Assembly (NCBI GenBank): GCA_015663065.1
Contig: DQSX01000154.1
Coordinates: forward strand, 1-10,147
DNA: 10,147 nucleotides
DNA from: Sulfurovum sp.
GTDB taxonomy: Bacteria > Campylobacterota > Campylobacteria > Campylobacterales > Sulfurovaceae
Reading direction: 5' to 3'
Shown here: positions 1 to 6,435 of the stretch, in pieces
Numbering within the stretch: position 1 is the first letter of the stretch
Layout: the number at the start of each line of letters is the position of its first letter
Position numbers and translations under genes: made by a program
The notes under the pieces: generated by a model
The model's input: only the letters and a program-made list of their open reading frames with translations
Database searches by the model: none
Told to the model about the DNA's origin: nothing

Positions 1-1
1 A

Positions 2-1114
2 GACAAAGTAGGGCGAAGCATGCGTGGTGACCCAACGGCAGCACTGCTTGAGATGCTTGACCCTGAACAGAATAGCAAATACCGTGACTACTACCTGAAC
101 TTCAACATTGACCTAAGCAAAGCGATCTTCATTGCCACTGCCAATGATGTAGGGCGTATTCCTGCAGCTCTGCGTGACAGAATGGAGTTCATAGGACTGA
201 ACTCCTATACACCAAAAGAGAAGTATGAAATAGCAAAACGCTACCTCATACCCCAAGAGTTGAAAAAGCATGCACTCAAAAGAAGAGAGTTTTCCATTTC
301 AGACAAAGCACTGAAAATACTCATAGACGAGTATACCAGAGAAGCAGGGGTAAGAAATCTGCGCAGAAGAATCGCTTCACTCATGCGCAAATCTGCCAGA
401 CAGCTTTTGGAGGACAGTTCCAAAGATGTGATACGCATTACGAAAAAGAATTTAAACAAATATGTAGATAAAAAAGTATTTGAGATCTCACCGGTGGATG
501 CAAAACCTCAGGTCGGTGTGGTCTCCGGACTTGCCTGGACTGCTGTGGGTGGAGATGTATTGACCATAGAAGCCATAAAAATAAAAGGCAAAGGTCTTTT
601 GCAACTTACCGGCAGTCTAGGTGATGTCATGAAAGAGTCTGTACGCATTGCACACTCTGTGGTGAAAATACTCATTGACCAGAAAAAACTTGAGATCGAT
701 ACTGCTGTGATCCCCAGAACACTCAAAGAGCGTGAAGATAAGGTCAAAATAGACCCAAGTGAAGTGTATAAACGTTATGACCTGCATATCCATGTGCCTG
801 AAGGTGCAACCCCTAAAGATGGACCAAGTGCGGGGATTGCCATGGTATCAGCCATCTCTTCGATACTCTCAGGGAAGAAGATAGACAACAAAGTAGCCAT
901 GACAGGTGAAGTGACGCTGACAGGGAAGGTACTGCCTATTGGTGGATTAAAAGAGAAGCTGATCGCTGCCTATAAAGCAGGTGTGACTAAAGCACTGATA
1001 CCGGCGAAGAATTATGAACGTGATCTGGCTGATATTCCCTCTGAAGTAAAAGACAATATAAAAATTATCGGGGTGTCAAATGTGGATGAAGTGTTAAAAG
1101 AGGTGTTTGTGTAG
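2..1114 (+). CDS. lon: Lon ATP-dependent protease, C-terminal part (5'-truncated by window)
   Basis: This is the C-terminal half of the cytoplasmic AAA+ serine protease Lon, which unfolds and degrades damaged and regulatory proteins. The reading frame is open from base 2, so the first ATG at 20 is internal and is not the start. About 370 residues are visible, and the Walker A and most of Walker B lie off the left edge. Visible features are the post-Walker-B segment MRGDPTAALLEMLDPEQN, sensor-1 FIATAND, the arginine-finger region ALRDRMEFI, sensor-2 region TREAGVRNL, and the S16 protease domain. The catalytic Ser is in PKDGPSAGI (codon 827-829) and the catalytic Lys in PIGGLKEKL (codon 950-952). 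Compared with E. coli Lon as I recall it, there is an insertion of about 20 residues (roughly bases 690-755) between the GSLGDVMKES helix and the HIHVPEGATP strand. The gene converges on the signalling operon and ends just before a hairpin. The family call is very secure. Confidence 0.98.
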   Translation, partial: DKVGRSMRGDPTAALLEMLDPEQNSKYRDYYLNFNIDLSKAIFIATANDVGRIPAALRDRMEFIGLNSYTPKEKYEIAKRYLIPQELKKHALKRREFSISDKALKILIDEYTREAGVRNLRRRIASLMRKSARQLLEDSSKDVIRITKKNLNKYVDKKVFEISPVDAKPQVGVVSGLAWTAVGGDVLTIEAIKIKGKGLLQLTGSLGDVMKESVRIAHSVVKILIDQKKLEIDTAVIPRTLKEREDKVKIDPSEVYKRYDLHIHVPEGATPKDGPSAGIAMVSAISSILSGKKIDNKVAMTGEVTLTGKVLPIGGLKEKLIAAYKAGVTKALIPAKNYERDLADIPSEVKDNIKIIGVSNVDEVLKEVFV

Positions 1115-1116
1115 AT

Positions 1117-1135
1117 GGTGCGTTAGAAACGCACC
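1117..1135. terminator. Hairpin terminator between convergent lon and response-regulator genes
   Basis: GGTGCGTT (1117-1124) and AACGCACC (1128-1135) form a perfect 8-bp stem with a 3-nt AGA loop. It starts 2 nt after the lon stop codon and lies 8 nt beyond the stop of the opposing response-regulator gene. On the plus strand it is followed by TTAAGGTTTT, a weak U-tract. On the minus strand it follows an A-rich stretch. Its position between two converging genes fits a bidirectional terminator. The short U-tract makes the efficiency uncertain. Confidence 0.6.
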
Positions 1136-1143
1136 TTAAGGTT

Positions 1144-1509
1144 TTATGACCACTGCGCCATTTTGGCAAAGAGGTCACTCTCTTTGATCGGTTTTCTCAT
1201 AAAGTCATTGGCACCATTGTCAAAGACTTCTGTTTTTCTCGAATCATCTGTAGAGAGTACGATCACCGGAATATGTGAATTTGCCATATCTGATCTGAAG
1301 ATTTTCAGGAATTCAATACCATCAACGATCGGCATCATAATATCTAAAAGGATCAGGTTGATATCTGAGTCCTTTTTAAGTTTGTCCAGAGCGTCAGAGC
1401 CATTTTCCACTTCGACGATCTCTGTGACTTCTGCATTCTTTTTTAAAAGCGTTTGTAATAGTTTTCTGTTAATGAAATCATCATCAACGATTAATACTTT
1501 AAGTGCCAT
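1144..1509 (-). CDS. Single-domain CheY-like response regulator
   Basis: This 121-residue protein is a receiver (REC) domain and nothing else. Visible landmarks are the acidic pocket VDDD (residues 8-11), phospho-acceptor D56 in LILLDIMMP, the switch Ser/Thr in VIVLST (S86), and the conserved Lys in RKPI (K106). All residues needed for phosphorylation are present, so it should be an active receiver. With no output domain it must act by protein-protein contact or as an intermediate or phosphate sink in a relay. It is the last gene of the four-gene operon, starting 5 nt after the kinase stop. A purine-rich AGAGGGTAGGG ribosome-binding site overlaps the end of the kinase gene. The likely phosphodonor is the hybrid kinase or the HPt protein encoded upstream. 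A motor-binding CheY role is possible but nothing in the sequence shows it. Confidence 0.93.
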   Translation of the reverse strand: MALKVLIVDDDFINRKLLQTLLKKNAEVTEIVEVENGSDALDKLKKDSDINLILLDIMMPIVDGIEFLKIFRSDMANSHIPVIVLSTDDSRKTEVFDNGANDFMRKPIKESDLFAKMAQWS

Positions 1510-1514
1510 TTACC

Positions 1515-4500
1515 CTACCCTCTATGCTTTTTTACAAGTGATTCTATCTCATCTCTTGAATTTGAAGACGTGATTATAGCCAGATTATCATAAGAGTCAC
1601 TAATGTCTAGATCGCTGTCTGCAAAAACAATGTCGTAGTCGCCGCTCTTCAGTTCACTGCTGAGCTGCTCTACATTGTCTAGTGCTGTGTATGGATAGTG
1701 AAGGTTTTCAAGTACTTTTTCAAGCACCCTTCTTTCGATCAGGAATTTTTTTGCAACAAGTATCTTTTTTTCTTCCGGAAGTTCAAGGACAAGGTCTTCA
1801 CTGTCATCTGCCAGTGTTTCCTCTTTTGCTGCTTCTGCAACTGCTTCAACTTCTTTTTCCTGAACCGGTGCAGCTGCTGCAGGGCTCAGAGAAGCCTCAA
1901 CAGCTTTGTCAGACAGGAATTTGTTGAGAATATAGAGAAGCTCTGAAGTCTCAATAGGTTTAGTGATGTACTCATCCATACCTTCTGACATAAATCTCTC
2001 TCTGTCACCTTTGAGTGCATTGGCTGTCAAGGCAACGATAGGCACATGTGGTACCTCTTCATCTTCCTCATAATCGAGAATTTCATGTGTGGCTTCAATA
2101 CCGTCCATTACCGGCATCTGGATATCCATGAAGAGAAGGTCATAGTCATTGTTACGGCGTTTCTCAAATGACTCAAGACCGTTGTTGGCAATGTCCACTG
2201 TAATGCCGTGCTCTTCAAGAATACGTGTAATGAGCTTTTGGTTAATAATGTTGTCTTCTGTCACCAATACTTTTGCATCAAAGCTTGTGGCTGTTTTTAC
2301 ATCTGCCTCTTCGAGGATCTGAGGTACCGTGTCTGCTGTTTTTGTCAAAACATTTTTCAGTTTTGTAAGCGTAATAGGTTTGTAGATCACATTGTCCTGA
2401 TCGATACCCAGCTCTTCGATTTTGTTACGGCTTGTTACATTGGCAATAATAACCAGTTTGGACTGATCAATATTTGAAATAGCATCCAGGATGTTCTGTC
2501 TTGCTTTGTCTATGTCGATCCAGTAGTTCTTACATACGTTTTGGTCATTTAACTCTTTAAGTTCCCCGACAGATTCAAAATGTTTTACTTCCGGTCCGAA
2601 GTACGCAATGTATTTTTCTAAATAGTTGTCGAGTTTCGTTGGAATATCCTGCTCATATTTACCAATAGTGATATCGGTAAAGGCATGAGTATAATTCGCT
2701 TCCGTTGATGTTACTTCTTCAAGCGGAATAGTAAAGAAGAACGTAGTTCCATGGTCTTTAGCAGATTCAAGTTCAAGTTTACCACCCATAAGTTCAACGA
2801 ATTGACTTGAAATAGTAAGCCCGAGACCTGTACCACCGTATTTACGTGTAACAGATACATCTGCCTGAGAGAAGGCATCAAAGATACGGGATTGCTGGTC
2901 TTTAGACATACCAATACCGTTATCCTGTACAGAGAACTTTAGGAGATTGTCGTCAGAGTCAACAACCGGTCTGATCTCAAGATTGATCTCTCCACCGTAG
3001 GAGGTAAATTTAATGGCATTTGAAAGCAGGTTAATAAGGATCTCTTTAAGTTTGGTCGGATCACCTTTGAGCTTGTTGGAGATCGTAGGATCCATATAGA
3101 AGTTGAGATCAATATTTTTCTCTGCCGCACCGACTGAATAGGTTTCAATGGCAGATTCGAACTCTTCTGCTGCATCAAAGACAATATTTTCAATTTCAAT
3201 TTTGTTACTTTCAATTTTGGAAAGGTCAAGAATGTTGTTGATAATACTGAGCAGGTTTTCAGAACTCTTGTCAATAATAGAGAGGAATTCGTCCTGTTCT
3301 GCAGTAAGGTCTGTACTTCTGAGAATTTCTGTAAATCCAACAATACCGTTAAGCGGTGTACGGATCTCGTGTGACATGTTCGCAAGGAAAAGAGATTTGG
3401 CTTCATTTGCCTGGAGGGCTGTAAGTTTATCTTCTTTTGCCGTGTCTACTAGTGTTTCAAGGAATCTGTAGGCCTCTTTGGTACCTTCGTGGGTATCTAG
3501 CTCAATGTTTTCAATGTTGGCTGTATCTGAAGCAAGGTATTGCTCAGAGTTCTTCATATCTTCAACAGCTTTGTTCAGTACATCTTCAAGCTCTTTAATG
3601 TTTCTTGAAATATCTCTTGTGGTGTGGTATCCGAGGATAGCCAGAATGAAAGAGAGGAACAAAATAATAGAGGCAATAGAGAGAAGAAGGATCTGCTCTT
3701 TAAGGTAGGCATTACTTTTTTCCCATAATGTACTGGAAGTCACAAGTTCCGCTTTGGAAAGGAGTGCGATCTTTTTAGTCTGCAGTGTGAACCAGTCGAT
3801 CGGGTCTTCCGCGTAGTCACCGTTATCGACATCGGTCTGAATAGCAGATGATGTTTCGCCCAGTGCCGTAAGGACCTCTTTGGCTTCAGGGTTACCCAGT
3901 ATATCGTCGAGTTTTTTGCGAAGTGCCGGGTCCTCTACCTGGCTGATCTCAAATCCGTTGGCCTTGGTTTTAAAGTGATCCCATAACGCGATCTCTTCAA
4001 ATGACATGGAAGCTCTTTTGGTCATATAGTAAGAGATGAATCCTCTTTCAAGACCGGCATTCTCTTTGGCTGTAGAGAGTTGCAAAAGAGAAGCTACCAG
4101 AGAAGATATCTCTGTATTGAGCGCAAAATTATTAATTTCTGCAATGTTGTCGAGTGTTGGTGTTGCCAGTTTTTTAGTGTAGCCGTCAAAAAATATGGTT
4201 TTAAAGTCTTGACTCTGTGTATCAACACTTTTTCTGATATCTGCTATATCCTTAAGGTTGTTAAGCAGTGTATTGTACTTGGCATCATCAATGTAATCTT
4301 CTTCTCCAAGAAGTTTTAAAAGTGCCGGGGAAAAACCTGTGTCTTTGTAGACCAGGCTCTGTTTGAGTGTTGCAAAGGCACTGTCGGTCTCTGTTCTCTG
4401 TTTTTTCAGGAGGTCGGAAAATTCTTTTCCGTCACTTCCGAGGTAAAGAGAGGTCAATCCACGCTCTTTACCTATTTGAACCAAAGATTTACTGAGGCTT

Positions 4501-4640
4501 GCATTGTTGTTAAGTATGGTTTTAAGCGCATTTGCTTTCTCATAGTTCACATACGAAGTTACAAAGAAATAACCCGAGAGAAGTATAAGAAACATAATTG
4601 GCACAACACCAACCATTTTAAGTCTTGTTCTGATAGTCAT
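1515..4640 (-). CDS. NIT-domain membrane hybrid histidine kinase with receiver and degenerate receivers
   Basis: This 1041-residue inner-membrane hybrid kinase has two transmembrane helices (about 10-31 and 316-338) flanking a periplasmic region of about 285 residues. That region resembles the NIT (nitrate/nitrite-sensing) domain, with the repeated signature ERG in KERGLTSLYLGSDG (59-70) and LERGFISYYMTKR (197-209). A HAMP-like/coiled segment follows (about 340-410), then HisKA with H424 in MSHEIRTP. The HATPase_c domain has the N-box INLLSNAIKF, QDNGIGM (572-578) and GGTGLGL (602-608). A region at about 645-770 looks like a pseudo-receiver, with no acidic pocket but a KPI motif at K754. An intact receiver follows (E795/D796, D839 in FMDIQMP, T872, K894 in ITKPI). 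After an Ala/Glu-rich linker, residues 958-1041 form an incomplete receiver. That last part keeps D1008, but its acidic pocket is replaced by AKK and it stops before the conserved Lys strand. The ribosome-binding site is AAGGA, 8 nt before the ATG. NIT ligands in relatives are nitrate/nitrite; the ligand here is inferred only. Confidence 0.93.
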   Translation of the reverse strand: MTIRTRLKMVGVVPIMFLILLSGYFFVTSYVNYEKANALKTILNNNASLSKSLVQIGKERGLTSLYLGSDGKEFSDLLKKQRTETDSAFATLKQSLVYKDTGFSPALLKLLGEEDYIDDAKYNTLLNNLKDIADIRKSVDTQSQDFKTIFFDGYTKKLATPTLDNIAEINNFALNTEISSLVASLLQLSTAKENAGLERGFISYYMTKRASMSFEEIALWDHFKTKANGFEISQVEDPALRKKLDDILGNPEAKEVLTALGETSSAIQTDVDNGDYAEDPIDWFTLQTKKIALLSKAELVTSSTLWEKSNAYLKEQILLLSIASIILFLSFILAILGYHTTRDISRNIKELEDVLNKAVEDMKNSEQYLASDTANIENIELDTHEGTKEAYRFLETLVDTAKEDKLTALQANEAKSLFLANMSHEIRTPLNGIVGFTEILRSTDLTAEQDEFLSIIDKSSENLLSIINNILDLSKIESNKIEIENIVFDAAEEFESAIETYSVGAAEKNIDLNFYMDPTISNKLKGDPTKLKEILINLLSNAIKFTSYGGEINLEIRPVVDSDDNLLKFSVQDNGIGMSKDQQSRIFDAFSQADVSVTRKYGGTGLGLTISSQFVELMGGKLELESAKDHGTTFFFTIPLEEVTSTEANYTHAFTDITIGKYEQDIPTKLDNYLEKYIAYFGPEVKHFESVGELKELNDQNVCKNYWIDIDKARQNILDAISNIDQSKLVIIANVTSRNKIEELGIDQDNVIYKPITLTKLKNVLTKTADTVPQILEEADVKTATSFDAKVLVTEDNIINQKLITRILEEHGITVDIANNGLESFEKRRNNDYDLLFMDIQMPVMDGIEATHEILDYEEDEEVPHVPIVALTANALKGDRERFMSEGMDEYITKPIETSELLYILNKFLSDKAVEASLSPAAAAPVQEKEVEAVAEAAKEETLADDSEDLVLELPEEKKILVAKKFLIERRVLEKVLENLHYPYTALDNVEQLSSELKSGDYDIVFADSDLDISDSYDNLAIITSSNSRDEIESLVKKHRG

Positions 4641-4655
4641 CTTTTATTTCCTTTT

Positions 4656-5882
4656 TTATTTTGATGTAAGTTTGATCTGATGTTCAAAAGAGATGAAGTG
4701 TCCCCAGTAATCTTTTATCAGTTCTTCGAGTTGACTGCTCTCTTCACAAAACTGTATTTTGTAAAGTGTATCTGCAAGCGGGTTGATACGTAAGTTACTT
4801 GATGTCCCTTTGAGGAGGTGTCCGATCTTTTGGATGGTATCAAGGTCCCCTTTTTCATACGCTTCGAGCATTTTGTCTGTCTCTGTGTGTGCCTGATCGA
4901 TGAAATCTGTAACAAACTCTTCGATCAGCTCCACAGGAAGACTGAGGTCATTGGCTGCTTCTTCCAGCTGGAAGTCAAAATGTATCGGTTTTACATCGGA
5001 AAGGTCGATCGTTCCAAAACTTTCTCTGCTTGGTGCAGGAGCAGGTGCCGTCACTTCTTCCGGAACAGCACTCTGTGTTACCTGACTGGTGGTAAGTCTT
5101 GCCAAAGTATTATAGAATGACTGGATATGGCTGCCTTGTGTCTTTTCATCCGCATTTTCTATAGCTTGCATGATCTCAGAGATCACAGGGAGATGCAATA
5201 CATTGGAGAGGTGAGATATTGTACTTATAGCGTGAGATCTTGCATCTCTGTCTGTACTTTTGAGATCTTCTTCAAGCGTCAATGCCGTATCTATATATTC
5301 ATTGAGGAAACTGTTGTAGTCCTCTGCGGAGATGCCTATTTTCTGGCTGATCTTTTCAATGTCTATAAATATGGCTGCATCATCTGCACCTGTATCTAAG
5401 GTTTCAACCACTGTTTTTTCTGCCTGTACTGTCTCTTCAGCCAGATCATGATCATCCGATATAAGGTCAAAAGGTGTCTCATCTTCAAAAATAGAGATCT
5501 CTTCTTCTTTCTCCTCTGCAGGCTCTTCTATCACTGTATCATCACCATTATCAAAAGTGATAGGTTCATCATCAATAAGTGAGAATGTATCATCGGCTAT
5601 TGTCTCTTCGGGTACAACAGTTTTACTGCTTTCCTGTGCTTCTTCTATCTCCACAAGGGTCAACTCTCCAAGTACACCTGTAAGTGTATGGCTTTTTACA
5701 GTATAGCTTGTGGTTCCTGCTGAGGTAGATATGTCCAGGTTACCCTGTGAGGGTGTTGTGAATTCAATATCTTTTGATGCAATATTCTGATGCAGTTCAC
5801 CGATATTTTCAACAGATAACAGTGCCAATAGCATATTGTCTGCTGCTATGATATGGTTTGTCTGGTTTACTATGTAGTACAT
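4656..5882 (-). CDS. Histidine phosphotransfer (HPt) protein with an extra degenerate HPt module
   Basis: This 408-residue soluble protein carries a clear C-terminal HPt domain (about 305-400) with phospho-acceptor H355 in GHLLKGTSSNL, the canonical HxxKGxSxxL motif. A second helical module at about 168-262 aligns with it. It keeps a His at the equivalent place (H217 in SHAISTISHLSNVL) but lacks the Lys-Gly pair, so it is probably a degenerate HPt used for dimerisation or docking. Residues 1-82 form a small alpha/beta domain rich in Ile, Val and Thr that resembles a minimal PAS-like or scaffold fold, and I do not recognise it. A very acidic, low-complexity linker (about 83-160) and an Ala/Pro linker (about 272-288) separate the parts. 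The ATG at 5882 has a good AAGGAG site 10 nt upstream, placed right after the PAS gene stop. It sits between the PAS gene (17 nt) and the hybrid kinase (15 nt), which fits a relay carrier between kinase receiver and final response regulator. Confidence 0.85.
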   Translation of the reverse strand: MYYIVNQTNHIIAADNMLLALLSVENIGELHQNIASKDIEFTTPSQGNLDISTSAGTTSYTVKSHTLTGVLGELTLVEIEEAQESSKTVVPEETIADDTFSLIDDEPITFDNGDDTVIEEPAEEKEEEISIFEDETPFDLISDDHDLAEETVQAEKTVVETLDTGADDAAIFIDIEKISQKIGISAEDYNSFLNEYIDTALTLEEDLKSTDRDARSHAISTISHLSNVLHLPVISEIMQAIENADEKTQGSHIQSFYNTLARLTTSQVTQSAVPEEVTAPAPAPSRESFGTIDLSDVKPIHFDFQLEEAANDLSLPVELIEEFVTDFIDQAHTETDKMLEAYEKGDLDTIQKIGHLLKGTSSNLRINPLADTLYKIQFCEESSQLEELIKDYWGHFISFEHQIKLTSK

Positions 5883-5899
5883 TTGGCTCTAACTCCTTA

Positions 5900-6313
5900 T
5901 TAATTGTTTTCTTTTGCCAGCATATCTCGATAGACCGGTATGATCTCTGAGATCTCATTGTCTGAAGCCGGTCTTCTTGCAGCTGTGTAACCTGTGATTT
6001 TACCTTCATTGTAAACAGGAGCAATGTGTGAATAAACCCAGTAGTAACGACCGTCTTTACGAAGATTTTTTACAATACCTGTCCACTCTTTTCCTGCTTC
6101 TATGGTGTCCCACACTTCCTGAAATGCAGCTTTTGGCATATCGGGATGTCTGACGATGTTGTGATTTTTTCCAACAAGTTCCTGTTTGCTGTATCCCGCG
6201 ATCTCGCAGAACTTTCTGTTGGCATAGGTGATGATACCTTTCAAGTCTGTAGAGCTGACTATTAAGCCGTCTGTAAAAGTATATGCTTCATCTATGGGTG
6301 TAGGTCTGTTCAT
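5900..6313 (-). CDS. Stand-alone Aer/CetB-like PAS domain protein
   Basis: This 137-residue protein consists of one PAS domain of the Aer/CetB type. The hallmark block is GKNHNIVRHPDMPKAAF (48-64), followed by VWDTIEAGKEWTGIVKN (67-83) and the KDGRYYWV strand (86-93). In Aer and Campylobacter CetB, PAS domains with this RHPDMP block bind FAD and sense redox state, while related ones bind haem. Cofactor binding here is inferred from that similarity. It has no signal peptide, membrane segment or output domain, so it must pass its signal to a partner protein. As first gene of the operon it probably feeds the hybrid kinase or HPt protein, or a methyl-accepting receptor encoded elsewhere, as CetB does with CetA. 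The ATG at 6313 is preceded by GGGAGG at 4-nt spacing. An overlapping ATG four bases upstream is out of frame. The family call is secure; the cofactor and partner are not. Confidence 0.92.
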   Translation of the reverse strand: MNRPTPIDEAYTFTDGLIVSSTDLKGIITYANRKFCEIAGYSKQELVGKNHNIVRHPDMPKAAFQEVWDTIEAGKEWTGIVKNLRKDGRYYWVYSHIAPVYNEGKITGYTAARRPASDNEISEIIPVYRDMLAKENN

Positions 6314-6344
6314 GCATCCTCCCTCATTAGATCGCCCAAATCTA

Positions 6345-6371
6345 AATATAGTTACTCAAACTTTAGTACAA
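6345..6371 (-). promoter_or_regulatory. Candidate promoter of the PAS-HPt-kinase-regulator operon
   Basis: On the minus strand a -10-like TATATT (6345-6350) lies 31 nt upstream of the PAS gene start. A poor -35-like TTGTAC (6366-6371) lies 15 nt further up, in AT-rich DNA. Campylobacterota housekeeping promoters commonly depend on the -10 and AT-rich upstream DNA rather than on a -35. This 122-nt gap is the only sizeable non-coding space ahead of the four genes, so the operon promoter is expected here. The exact element is a guess. Confidence 0.35.
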
Positions 6372-6391
6372 TTAAACTAAAAAGAGATTGA

Positions 6392-6431
6392 ATTGCCGGC
6401 TTTTTTAGTAAAAAATATGAAAAAGGGCAAT
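6392..6431 (-). terminator. Possible uvrC transcript-end hairpin
   Basis: Just after the uvrC stop, ATTGCC at 6392-6397 pairs with GGCAAT at 6426-6431. The pairing continues inward with CTTTTT (6400-6405) against AAAAAG (6420-6425), leaving a 2-nt bulge and a loop of about 14 nt. Read on the minus strand it is followed by TCAATCTCTTTTT. The stem is AT-rich and the U-tract is displaced by about 7 nt, so termination would be weak. It may instead be incidental to the AT-rich intergenic DNA. Confidence 0.35.
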
Positions 6432-6435
6432 AAAA

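Noticed and set aside
508..747. Minus-strand open frame inside lon
   Set aside because: It is antisense to the conserved protease domain of Lon, with no ribosome site and no recognisable domain. It is a shadow frame.
1800..1900. Ala/Glu-coding low-complexity stretch in the kinase gene considered as a DNA repeat
   Set aside because: It is not a regular nucleotide repeat. It encodes an interdomain linker between the two C-terminal receiver modules.
2939..3406. 155-aa minus-strand frame overlapping the kinase core
   Set aside because: It is a shifted frame of the HisKA/HATPase coding region. The real frame there has all kinase motifs.
6401..6415. TTTTTT-AGT-AAAAAA inverted repeat in the intergenic region
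   Set aside because: It is purely A/T with a 3-nt loop, expected by chance in AT-rich intergenic DNA. It also lies in the loop side of the larger possible terminator hairpin.
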